Source: JAEVZK01 sp038202925 (lineage in GTDB: Bacteria > Armatimonadota > Fimbriimonadia > Fimbriimonadales > Fimbriimonadaceae). From it: a DNA stretch of 39,109 bases. The stretch is taken from contig JBBREM010000011.1 of assembly GCA_038202925.1 (NCBI GenBank), positions 1-39,109 on the forward strand, in the 5' to 3' direction. Made by a program: the position numbers and the translations under genes. Below the pieces are notes generated by a model. That model was given only the letters and a program-made list of their open reading frames with translations, made no database searches and had not been told where the DNA came from. Position 1 is the stretch's first letter, and each line of letters begins with the position of its first letter. Positions 1 through 9,134 of the stretch are shown here, piece after piece.

Positions 1-491
1 AAGACACCGCTAAGAAAGGGCCGCATCAGACCATCGATTAGCCCATCCGAGAAACCCTGCCTCTTCAAATACGAACGGGCCGTCATGTCCGGCATCTCGG
101 CGATGTCGTCCGAGTCCGTCCACTGCACGTCGCTCGTCCACTTGCCCAGGCGCAGATGGTCGCCGGCGGAGAGGAAGCCGCTGAGCAGCGCAGGAAGCGG
201 GTTGTCGCGCAGCACCTTGCGCTGCTCGCCGTTCCAGATGACGATCATGCCCTGCTCATATCGCTGAAAGTCGAGCCGCTCCTCATCGAGCTGCTCCTTC
301 GCGTTCGGATAGGCGGTGAAGTAGGTGTGAAAGCCGCGATCGAGGCGATAGCTGCCAACGACGTCGGTCTTCACTCGCCCGCCGAGGCGGTCCTCCGCTT
401 CGAGGATCAAGAATGGGACCTTCCGCCGCTTGAGGGCCCGCGCGCAGGTCAGCCCAGCCAGCCCCGCGCCCACGATCACAACCGGCTTCAT
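1..491 (-). CDS. FAD-dependent amine oxidase / phytoene desaturase-like protein (5' part only)
   Basis: The gene starts with ATG at 491 and runs leftwards off the window, so only the first 163 residues are visible. The N-terminus MKPVVIVGAGLAGLTCARAL is a Rossmann dinucleotide-binding fold with GxGxxG at residues 8-13. The acidic residue ending strand 2 (E31) binds the FAD ribose, and LGGRV at 36-40 is the second FAD motif of the protoporphyrinogen oxidase / phytoene desaturase / monoamine oxidase superfamily. DRGFHTY at 51-57 fits this superfamily. The substrate cannot be told from this portion. No signal peptide is seen, so a cytoplasmic or membrane-associated oxidoreductase is likely. It is transcribed divergently from the sensor kinase at 755; the gap holds a palindromic repeat. 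Confidence 0.85.
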   Translation of the reverse strand, partial: MKPVVIVGAGLAGLTCARALKRRKVPFLILEAEDRLGGRVKTDVVGSYRLDRGFHTYFTAYPNAKEQLDEERLDFQRYEQGMIVIWNGEQRKVLRDNPLPALLSGFLSAGDHLRLGKWTSDVQWTDSDDIAEMPDMTARSYLKRQGFSDGLIDGLMRPFLSGV

Positions 492-526
492 AGCCCGTTT
501 TACCTGCGAACACAAGGTACCGCCAT

Positions 527-615
527 GGCGGGGACATTCCTGTCCCCGCTCGGGCAAAGCCCGAGCCGGTGCCCCAGGGGCTGACGGTCCAGACTGGGAC
601 AGGAATGTCCCCGCC
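527..615. repeat. Composite palindromic element, two inverted copies of the GGGGACATTCCTGTCCCC family
   Basis: Left copy 527-547 contains GGGGACATTCCTGTCCCC, itself a hairpin (GGGGACA/TGTCCCC). Right copy 596-615 is its inverse. Between them lies a second perfect hairpin, GCTCGGGC-AAA-GCCCGAGC, at 548-566. Related copies occur at 6245-6265 and 13290-13312, all in intergenic DNA. The structure resembles REP/BIME-type elements; it has no ORF. Confidence 0.85.
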
Positions 616-754
616 ACGGGAATCGGGGTGTCTTAGTATCCACCGACAGTAAAAGAGCGGACGTGCGGTGGCGGTGGTTGACGGGTTACTGTGAACTTGG
701 GAAAGTGAACGTTGTTGGATCGCCAGCCTTGGTCTCCATCCCGAGGAACTTGCG

Positions 755-3700
755 ATGCGCCTTGAAACCTATTCCCAAGATATCGTCGATACTGTCCGCG
801 AACCGCTGCTGATGCTCGACACGACGCTGCGGGTGCATTCTGCCAACCGCGCGTTCTACCAGACGTTCAAGGTCACTCCCGAGCAGACAGAGAACCACCT
901 GATCTACGAGCTCGGCAACGGGCAGTGGGACATTCCCGACCTGCGGCGGCTGCTGGAAGACGTGGTGCCGAAGAGCCTGGTGTTCAATGACTTCGAGCTG
1001 GTGCACGCCTTCCCCGAGATCGGGCGGCGCGTGATGCTGCTCAATGCGCGCAAGCTCAAGGCGGGAAACCACGGCGAGCTGCTGGTGCTCGCCATGGAGG
1101 ACGTGACCGAGCGGCGCCGGGCCGAAGAGGAAGTGGCCAAGACGGCCGCCGATCTGGAGGCCATCGAAACCTTCTCCCAGAACATCGTCGACACCGTGCG
1201 CGAGCCGTTGCTGATGTTGGACACCACACTGCGGGTGCACTCAGCGAACCGAGCCTTCTATCAGACCTTCCACGTGACCCAGGAAGAGACCGAGAACCAG
1301 CTCATCTATGAGTTGGGCAACGGCCAGTGGGATATCCCTGCGCTGCGGACGCTGCTGGAGGATATCGTGCCAAAGAATTCGGTGTTTAGCGACTTCGAGC
1401 TCGAGCACACCTTCCCGTCGATTGGCCGTCGCGTCATGCTGCTGAACGCGCGGCAACTTAAAGCCGGCAACCACGGGGAGTTGCTGGTGCTCGCCATGGA
1501 GGACGTGACTGCCAGCAAGCAGGCGGCGGAGGACCTCCTCAAGGCGGGGGCGTTGCAGAGCGCGATCTTCAACAGCGCGAACTTCTCCAGCATCGCTACC
1601 GACGAGAAGGGCGTCATCCAGATCTTCAACGTCGGCGCTGAGAAGATGCTGGGCTACGAGGCCGCGGAGGTGATGAACAAGATCACCCCCGCAGATATTT
1701 CCGATCCTCAGGAGGTCATCACGCGGGCGAAGGCGCTCAGCGCCGAGCTGGAGACGACGATCACCCCCGGGTTCGAAGCGCTGGTCTTCAAAGCCTCGCG
1801 CGGCATCGAAGACATCTACGAGCTCACCTACATACGTAAGGATGGCAGCCGCTTCCCCGCGATCGTCTCGGTAACTGCCCTGCGCGACGAGAAGGGCGGC
1901 ATCATCGGTTACCTGCTCATCGGCACCGACAACACCGCGCGCAAGCAGGTCGAGGCCGAGCGCATGCTGCTCGACCAGCGGGTGCGAGATCAGCAGTTCT
2001 ATACACGCTCGCTCATTGAATCGAACATCGATGCCTTGATGACTACCGACCCGCGCGGCATTATCACGGACGTCAACAAGCAGATGGAGGCTCTGACGGG
2101 CAGCACGCGCGACGAATTGATCGGCGCGCCCTTTAAGGACTACTTCACCGACCCGGACCGAGCGGAGGCCGGCATCAAGCGCGTGCTCGGCGAAGGCAAG
2201 GTGACAGACTACGAGTTAACCGCGCTCGCACGAGATGGCAAGGAGACGGTGGTTTCGTACAACGCCACGATCTTCCACGACCGCGATCGCCAGCTTCAAG
2301 GAGTGTTCGCCTCCGCCCGCGACGTCACCGAGCGCAAGCGCTATGAGCAATCGCTGCAACAGGCCAACCGGGCCAAAAGCATTTTCCTCGCCAACATGAG
2401 TCACGAGTTGCGGACGCCGCTCAACGCGATCATGGGCTATTCCGAGATGCTTCAGGAAGAGGCCATCGAGCGCAAGCTCGACGACTTCACCGCCGATCTC
2501 GCCAAGATAGGCGGCGCCGGCAAGCACTTACTTTCTCTCATCAATGACATCCTCGACCTTTCCAAGATCGAGGCCGGCAAGATGGAGCTGTACCTGGAAA
2601 CGTTCAGCGTGCCTGAGCTGATCGCGGAAGTGGTAGCGACCATCGTGCCGCTCGTGGCCGCCAACGCGAATACCCTCCACGTGAATTGCCCGCCCGATCT
2701 GGGAACGATGCATGCCGACATCACGAAGACGCGCCAAAGCCTTTTCAACCTGCTCTCGAACGCGGCGAAGTTTACGAAGGAGGGCAACATTTCCCTCGAC
2801 ATCTACCGGGAGAGCATGGATGGCTCCGACTGGGTGTGCTTCCGGGTGGCCGACACCGGCATCGGCATGACACCCGAGCAGATCGTCAAGCTCTTCCAAA
2901 CGTTCAGCCAAGCCGACACTTCGACCACGCGCAAGTTCGGCGGATCTGGCCTTGGCCTGGCGCTTACCCGCCGGTTCTCGCAGCTGATGGGCGGCGACGT
3001 CACCGTCAGCAGCGTTCCCGGCGAGAGCAGCACCTTCACGATCAAGCTGCCGAGCGTAGTTGCCCAAGCGGAGCACACCGAGACGGAACACGCTTCCCCG
3101 GTCAAGGTCGAGGAGGCCATCGTTTCGAGCATCGGCGAAGAACCCGCCGCCGGCGCGAGCATACTTGTGATCGACGACGACCCCGTCCAACGCGACCTCA
3201 TGAGCCGTTTCCTGCAGCAGGAAGGCTTCGCCGTGCAGACTGCGAGCAACGGCGAAGAAGGCATTCGCATGGCGCGCCGCCTTCTGCCCATGGCGATCAC
3301 TCTCGACGTGATGATGCCGGGAATGGACGGCTGGACCGTGCTTTCGGCGCTAAAGGACGACCCGCTCGTGCGCCACATTCCCGTGGTGATGCTGACGATG
3401 ATGGACGACAAGCGCCGAGGTTATGCTCTTGGCGCCGCCAACTACATCACCAAACCGGTCGATCGCCGGGCCCTCGGGGTGATTCTCCAGCAGTACAAGT
3501 GCAACGACGATAACTGCTCTGTGCTGGTCGTCGAGGACGATCCAACCACGCGCCAAATGATGCGCACCATGCTGGAAAAAGCAAACTGGTCGGTCACCGA
3601 AGCTGAAAATGGCCGTGTGGGCATCGAGCGGTTGGCCGAGTCACAACCGTCGCTGATCTTGCTCGACCTCATGATGCCGGAGATGGACGGGTTCGAATTT

Positions 3701-3925
3701 GCCGCCGAGCTTCGACGACGTCCGGAATGGCGCACGATCCCAATCGTGGTGCTGACGGCGAAGGACTTGACGCCCGAAGATCTCGGAAAGTTGAACGGCA
3801 ATGTCCACACTGTGATCAACAAGCATGGCTGCTCACGAGACGAGCTTATGAAGCAAGTTCGAGAATTATTGGTCGATTGGTCGATTCCGACCGTCCAAGC
3901 CGGGAAGGTAGCCAACCATGTCTAA
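755..3925 (+). CDS. Hybrid sensor histidine kinase: four PAS domains, HisKA, HATPase, two receivers
   Basis: This cytoplasmic protein of 1056 residues has no transmembrane segment. Two nearly identical PAS domains occupy about residues 5-118 and 139-252, followed by PAS-3 (about 270-410) and PAS-4 (about 415-535). The HisKA H-box is SHELRTPLNAI with phospho-acceptor His550. The HATPase_c domain has LLSNAAKF, DTGIGM and FGGSGLGLAL. REC1 has phospho-acceptor Asp851 in LDVMMPGMDG; REC2 has Asp971 in LDLMMPEMDG. GAGGA at 743-747 is a good ribosome binding site for the ATG. The stop overlaps the next receiver gene by 8 bp, so the three genes 755-5701 form one operon and probably one phosphorelay. 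REC2 ends in INKHGCS where the conserved Lys-Pro region is expected, so the Lys remains but the Pro is lost. The sensed signal is unknown. Confidence 0.95.
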   Translation: MRLETYSQDIVDTVREPLLMLDTTLRVHSANRAFYQTFKVTPEQTENHLIYELGNGQWDIPDLRRLLEDVVPKSLVFNDFELVHAFPEIGRRVMLLNARKLKAGNHGELLVLAMEDVTERRRAEEEVAKTAADLEAIETFSQNIVDTVREPLLMLDTTLRVHSANRAFYQTFHVTQEETENQLIYELGNGQWDIPALRTLLEDIVPKNSVFSDFELEHTFPSIGRRVMLLNARQLKAGNHGELLVLAMEDVTASKQAAEDLLKAGALQSAIFNSANFSSIATDEKGVIQIFNVGAEKMLGYEAAEVMNKITPADISDPQEVITRAKALSAELETTITPGFEALVFKASRGIEDIYELTYIRKDGSRFPAIVSVTALRDEKGGIIGYLLIGTDNTARKQVEAERMLLDQRVRDQQFYTRSLIESNIDALMTTDPRGIITDVNKQMEALTGSTRDELIGAPFKDYFTDPDRAEAGIKRVLGEGKVTDYELTALARDGKETVVSYNATIFHDRDRQLQGVFASARDVTERKRYEQSLQQANRAKSIFLANMSHELRTPLNAIMGYSEMLQEEAIERKLDDFTADLAKIGGAGKHLLSLINDILDLSKIEAGKMELYLETFSVPELIAEVVATIVPLVAANANTLHVNCPPDLGTMHADITKTRQSLFNLLSNAAKFTKEGNISLDIYRESMDGSDWVCFRVADTGIGMTPEQIVKLFQTFSQADTSTTRKFGGSGLGLALTRRFSQLMGGDVTVSSVPGESSTFTIKLPSVVAQAEHTETEHASPVKVEEAIVSSIGEEPAAGASILVIDDDPVQRDLMSRFLQQEGFAVQTASNGEEGIRMARRLLPMAITLDVMMPGMDGWTVLSALKDDPLVRHIPVVMLTMMDDKRRGYALGAANYITKPVDRRALGVILQQYKCNDDNCSVLVVEDDPTTRQMMRTMLEKANWSVTEAENGRVGIERLAESQPSLILLDLMMPEMDGFEFAAELRRRPEWRTIPIVVLTAKDLTPEDLGKLNGNVHTVINKHGCSRDELMKQVRELLVDWSIPTVQAGKVANHV

Positions 3926-4300
3926 GATTTTGCTTGTCGAGGATAACGAAATGAACCGCGACATGTTGTCGCGCCGACTCGCGAGGCGAGGCTACGAAGT
4001 CCTCATCGCGGTAGACGGCGAAGAGGGCTTGGCCTTAGCCGGCGCTTCCATTCCCGACTTGATCCTAATGGACATGAGCCTTCCGCTTCTGGACGGTTGG
4101 GAAGCAACCCGCCGCCTCAAAACCAACCCCGACACCGCCGGCATCCCCGTGATTGCGTTAACCGCCCATGCGATGTCGAGCGACCGGGATAAAGCCCTGG
4201 AGGCAGGCTGCGACGACTACGACACCAAGCCGGTCGAGTTGCCACGCCTTCTCGGCAAGATCGAAGCCCTGCTGGCACAGGCAGAGGAAAGGAAGATATC

Positions 4301-4304
<4 letters not shown>
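3918..4304 (+). CDS. Single-domain response regulator (CheY/DivK-like)
   Basis: The 128-residue protein is a stand-alone receiver. It has the acidic pocket E8/D9, phospho-acceptor Asp52 in LMDMSLPLLDG, switch Thr82 in IALTAHAM, and conserved Lys104 in DTKPVELP. It has no output domain. The start ATG lies inside the end of the upstream hybrid kinase gene (8-bp overlap), and its TGA overlaps the GTG start of the downstream kinase (GTGA). Such tight coupling suggests it shuttles phosphoryl groups between the two kinases, as DivK/Spo0F-type proteins do; this role is inferred. Confidence 0.93.
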
Positions 4305-5701
<1,397 letters not shown>

Positions 5702-5704
5702 GCG

Positions 5705-6172
5705 CTACTTTTTGGGGATTAGCCGGTGCATGGTGAGGATGGTTAGGCCATCTTTGCCGGTCATCGCTTGAACCGCGCTTGTTGATCCATCGGTGCGGTC
5801 GATTCCCACGATCTTTAGCTGCGGGCCGGTGGGTACGTCCTCTTTGAGCTTTCCGACTTTGGCGCCCTCAGTTTTGTAGAACTGCTGCACCTGACTGGGG
5901 GAATCCTTGGTTAGGAAGCTCACGCCGTAGGTCTGGCCCATGTCCGTATTCATCGCGATGCCGCTGTAGCTGACTTCTTCCGCGCCGGGATAGAAGGGGA
6001 GGCCGATCTGCTCGGCGGTTACTTTGCCCTTGCCGCCGATATCGGTCACACCATGAACCTTTGCGGTGCCATCGGTTGATCCGGTCGTACCCGCCGCTTG
6101 TCCCGAGTCCGCGGATTTGGAGCCGCAGCCGACAAGGAAGATGATGCAAAAACTGAGCAAGAGCGTTTTCAT
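5705..6172 (-). CDS. Putative lipoprotein, function unknown
   Basis: The 155-residue protein begins MKTLLLSFCIIFLVGCGSKSADSG, a lipoprotein signal peptide with lipobox LVGC (lipidated Cys16). A Gly/Ser/Thr-rich linker follows. The mature part has FYPGAEEVSYSG and a C-terminal segment ending in MHRLIPKK. I recognise no family with certainty; its fold could resemble small periplasmic domains that measure a quantity. It converges on the kinase operon with three bases between the stops and is followed upstream by a copy of the dispersed palindrome. Confidence 0.75.
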   Translation of the reverse strand: MKTLLLSFCIIFLVGCGSKSADSGQAAGTTGSTDGTAKVHGVTDIGGKGKVTAEQIGLPFYPGAEEVSYSGIAMNTDMGQTYGVSFLTKDSPSQVQQFYKTEGAKVGKLKEDVPTGPQLKIVGIDRTDGSTSAVQAMTGKDGLTILTMHRLIPKK

Positions 6173-6244
6173 GGAGGCAGTATAGCGCCTGTTCCCAATC
6201 TGGGGAAAAGGTTGATCATCCAGGGCTGGACCTGCGGTCCAGTC

Positions 6245-6265
6245 GGGGACAGGAATGTCCCCGCC
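6245..6265. repeat. Dispersed palindromic repeat copy
   Basis: The stretch contains GGGGACAGGAATGTCCCC followed by GCC, in the same orientation as the right copy at 596-615. It is preceded by a GGTCCAG half that is also present beside the first element (around 586-592), showing that homology extends beyond the core. It lies between the lipoprotein start and the AAA+ gene end. Confidence 0.8.
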
Positions 6266-6278
6266 ACTGGATATCGAT

Positions 6279-7781
6279 CTAATCGCCTTCGTGCTTGCTC
6301 GCGGGGCGGGTCCTCATTTCGGCCCAGGTCCTCAGCTCGTCGATCTCCTCGCGCATCATGACGCTGAGGGGGACGATGTCTTTGGCTTCGCCGAGAATGT
6401 CGTCGGTGGACAGTTCGCGATCCGCGTCGAACGCGGTGTAGAGCGCGCCGATGATGACCTGCTCGATCTCGGCACCGCTGAAGCCGTGGGTCGCCTTGCA
6501 CAGCGCCGGGAGATCGAAGGTTGCCGGGTTGCGGTTGCGCTTCGTGAGGTGGATGTCGATGATCTGCTCGCGCTCCTTGAGGTCGGGGAGGTCGACGAAG
6601 AATATCTCGTCGAAGCGGCCCTTGCGCAGCATTTCAGGCGGGAGGGCGGAGACGTCGTTGGCGGTGGCGATGAGGAAAACGGGCGCGGTCTTGTCCTGCA
6701 TCCAGGTGAGGAAGGTGGCGAAGACTCGCGCGGTCGTGCCGGAGTCGCTGACGCCGCTGCCTCCGATGCCGGCGAAGCCTTTTTCAAGCTCGTCCGCCCA
6801 CAGGATGCACGGCGCGACCGATTCGGCGACTCGAATCGCTCGGCGGATATTCTCTTCGCTCTGGCCGACGAGGGAGCCGAAGATGCGGCCGACGTCGAGC
6901 TTGAGCATCGGCAAGTTCCACTCGGCGGCGACAGCCTTGGCGAGCAAGGACTTGCCTCACCCTTGCACGCCAAGCAGCAGGATGCCTTTGGGCGGCGGAA
7001 TGCCGAACGCGCGGGCCTTGTCGGTGAAGCTTTGGCTGCGCTGGTCGAGCCACGTTTTGAGTAGCTCCATGCCTCCGACGTCGCCAAGTTGATCTTGCGG
7101 TGGGTAATACTCGAGGAGGCCAGATTTCTTGATGATCTGCTGCTTTTCTTCGAGTACGGACTCAACATCGAAACGCCGCTTCTCGACGAGCGATCGTGCG
7201 AATACATTTTCGATTTCGTCGAGGGTGAGACCGAGGGCGGATTTGACGATCAGCTCGCGCTGGGCGGGTGTTAGGTTCGGGTCCACCTTGTCGTTACCTT
7301 TCACCGATTCGCTGACGCGATCGAGGACGAGGCCGATGTCCTCAACGTTGGGAAGGGGGAAATCGATGACGGTGACCTCCTTCTCCAACTCGATGGGTAG
7401 GCTCAACATGGGGCCCATGAGGATCAGCGTCTGCGCTTTGCCGCGGAGCTGCATGGCGAGGTCGCGCAGGAGACGGATGACCCGCGAGTCCTTCATGTAA
7501 GGGTGGAAATCCTTCAGCAGGAACGTGGTGTATTCGGGTGCCTCGTGTACGAGGGCGAGGGCTTCCAGCTCGCCGGGCAGCGGGGTTGGCCGAGCGGGGC
7601 CGGTCGCGCGGTTGACGGGCGGACGCATGCCTTGGGTGATCGACCAGGTGTGCACCATCCGGTTGAGCGGCGCGCAGACGCGGCGGATGGCCTCCTCGAC
7701 GCGCCCTTCCTCCCAGCTCACGATGTAGAGTATCGGATACTTGGCGCGGATGAGGATGTCGATCTCTTGGCCGGCGTTCAT
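6279..7781 (-). pseudogene. Ycf46-like AAA+ ATPase interrupted by an in-frame TGA in Walker A
   Basis: Reading from ATG 7781, 500 codons encode a protein of the usual Ycf46 length. An N-terminal ATPase-like domain without P-loop (about 1-235) precedes a C-terminal AAA+ domain with Walker B (ILWADELEKG, about 326-335) and an arginine-finger region (LRKGRFDEI). The Walker A reads LLLGVQG-TGA-GKSLLAKA: codon 275 (6957-6959) is TGA where Cys (TGC/TGT), Thr or another residue is normal. Everything on both sides is in frame and well conserved, with no other lesion. The event is either a recent nonsense mutation, a base-calling error, or stop-codon recoding. Reading upstream of 7781 would translate heptamer repeats, so ATG 7781 (MNAGQEIDILIRAKYP) is preferred. 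Known role: Ycf46 proteins are linked to carbon uptake in cyanobacteria; the role here is unknown. Confidence 0.85.
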
Positions 7782-7784
7782 TTC

Positions 7785-7926
7785 GATTTGTGATTCGGTA
7801 TTCGTATTCGGTATTCGGTATTCGGTATTCGGTATTCGGGGACTCACGATTCACGATTCACGATTTAACGTTCCTGCGGTTTAGGATTTGAAATTTGAGA
7901 TTTGAGATCCCTGATCCCTGACTATC
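7785..7926 (-). repeat. Heptamer-period tandem repeat tract with drifting unit
   Basis: Read on the minus strand between hisC and the AAA+ gene, this is a run of 7-bp units: TCAGGGA twice, TCTCAAA twice, TTTCAAA, TCCTAAA, a short interruption, then GTGAATC-like units three times, and GAATACC about five times with one unit short by a base. The unit changes along the tract but the 7-bp period is kept. It resembles the short tandemly repeated heptamers known from cyanobacteria. A related tract lies at 21581-21636. Confidence 0.85.
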
Positions 7927-7936
7927 GCGCGAACCT

Positions 7937-9127
7937 CTATCTCTTCCCCGCCATTTGGCCCAGACTGACGACTTCCCTGAAGGCTACGACGAAGCCTTCG
8001 TTCTCCTCGGGGGTGCCGACGCTGACGCGGATGTGGTTGGGTGCGCCGTAGCCGGTGCAGGGGCGGACTATGTAGCCACGCTCCAGAAGCGCCTGAAAGA
8101 CCGGTTCGCATGGGCGGCCGAGGTCGACGAAGTGGAAGTTGGTGCGTGACTCGGTCACGCTGCAGCCCAGCAAAGCGAATGCCTTCTGCAGCATCTGCAG
8201 GCCGCTGCGGTTGTTAGCGAGGGTCTTTTCCACGAAGGCGTCGTCGCTCAAGGCCGCGATCCCGGCTGCCTGGGCGAGGCTGTTGATGTCGAAGGGCGCG
8301 CGCACGCGCTCAATGGCGGGGGCGATGTATTCGGGCACGAAAGCGTAGCCGATGCGGATTCCGGCGAGGCCGTAGAGCTTGCTGAAGGTGCGTATGGCGA
8401 CTACGTTGCGGTCTTTGAGCACGTACTCTCGGCCATCGGGATAGTTAGAATCTGAGTTACCCCCACCCCCTGCCCCCTCCCCCTCCGCTTCGCGGCCTAA
8501 CCCACCTAGGAGGGGGTTCTGGTTCCGCGCGAATTCAAAGTAGGCCTCGTCGAGGGCGAGGAGAGTGGTATCGGGAAGATCGCGGAGCAGACCTTCGATC
8601 TCCCTTCTGCCGACCATCGTTCCGGTGGGGTTGTTGGGGTTGGCGATGTAGACGATTTTTGTCCGCTCCGTCACCGCCCGCGCGATGGCGGGCAGGTCGT
8701 AGCGCCAGCCTTCGCCCAGAGGAACCTTGATGAGGCGGCAACCGGCGAGGTGCGCGGCGGCGTCGTATCGGGGAAAGGAGCACTCGCTGGTTACGATCTG
8801 ATCATCCGGGCTGCCGATGAAGGCCAGGGCCAGGTTGGCAATGATCTCCTCGCTGCCATTGCCGACCACTACCTGCTCAAACGGCACACAGAATCTCTCG
8901 GCCAGCGCCTGGCGCAGGTCGTAGGACGCTCCGTCGGGATAGAAGTTAAGCTCGCTGGACGCCGCATTGAGCGCCTCAATCGCCTTCGGCGACGGACCGA
9001 AAGGGTTCTCGTTGCTCGCCATCTTCACCACATGGGAAAGGCCGAGCTCTCGCTTGACGGCACCGATCGGCTTCCCCGGTTGATACGGGTGCATGCGGAG
9101 AACGTTCGGGCGAACGGGGGTGGGCAC
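7937..9127 (-). CDS. hisC: Histidinol-phosphate aminotransferase with a G-rich in-frame insertion
   Basis: The gene encodes a PLP-dependent fold-type I aminotransferase (396 residues) converting imidazole acetol phosphate to histidinol phosphate in histidine synthesis. Seen: VRPNVLRMHPYQPGKPI at the N-terminus, SNENPFGPSP, NPNNPTGTM, LDEAYFEF, and the PLP lysine K250 in RTFSKLYGLAG. GTG at 9127 is chosen because this N-terminus matches the family and begins 8 bp after the upstream kinase stop; ATG (the Met of RMHPYQ) is an alternative. Between EFAR and NYPDGREY lies an extra stretch of about 23 residues, mostly Gly/Glu, encoded by DNA with four G5 runs (8460-8483); it looks like a repeat inserted in frame. 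No other histidine gene is nearby. Confidence 0.92.
   Translation of the reverse strand: MPTPVRPNVLRMHPYQPGKPIGAVKRELGLSHVVKMASNENPFGPSPKAIEALNAASSELNFYPDGASYDLRQALAERFCVPFEQVVVGNGSEEIIANLALAFIGSPDDQIVTSECSFPRYDAAAHLAGCRLIKVPLGEGWRYDLPAIARAVTERTKIVYIANPNNPTGTMVGRREIEGLLRDLPDTTLLALDEAYFEFARNQNPLLGGLGREAEGEGAGGGGNSDSNYPDGREYVLKDRNVVAIRTFSKLYGLAGIRIGYAFVPEYIAPAIERVRAPFDINSLAQAAGIAALSDDAFVEKTLANNRSGLQMLQKAFALLGCSVTESRTNFHFVDLGRPCEPVFQALLERGYIVRPCTGYGAPNHIRVSVGTPEENEGFVVAFREVVSLGQMAGKR
8460..8483 (-). other. Potential G-quadruplex in hisC coding strand
   Basis: On the minus (coding) strand there are four runs of five G separated by one, two and one bases. On the plus strand these are C-runs at 8460-8464, 8466-8470, 8473-8477 and 8479-8483. 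This meets the usual G-quadruplex pattern and would also be in the mRNA. It belongs to a G-rich insertion that runs to about 8520 and ends near CCTAGG/CCCCCT motifs. Confidence 0.75.
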
Positions 9128-9134
9128 GACTTGA

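Noticed and set aside
678..706. Promoter TTGACG with a -10 near 701 for the hybrid kinase operon
   Set aside because: The -35 is good but no acceptable -10 lies at 16-18 bases (GAAAGT).
6910..6956. Bacterial SECIS element after the TGA
   Set aside because: Only a 5-7 bp stem close to the TGA, with a CUCGC loop that lacks the expected G/GU; not enough to call.
6957..6959. Genome-wide reassignment of TGA (as in Gracilibacteria)
   Set aside because: Many intact genes here end normally with TGA, including the response regulator and the second hybrid kinase.
7782..7847. N-terminal extension of the AAA+ protein
   Set aside because: It translates the heptamer repeat (PNTEYRIPNTNTE) and is not protein-like.
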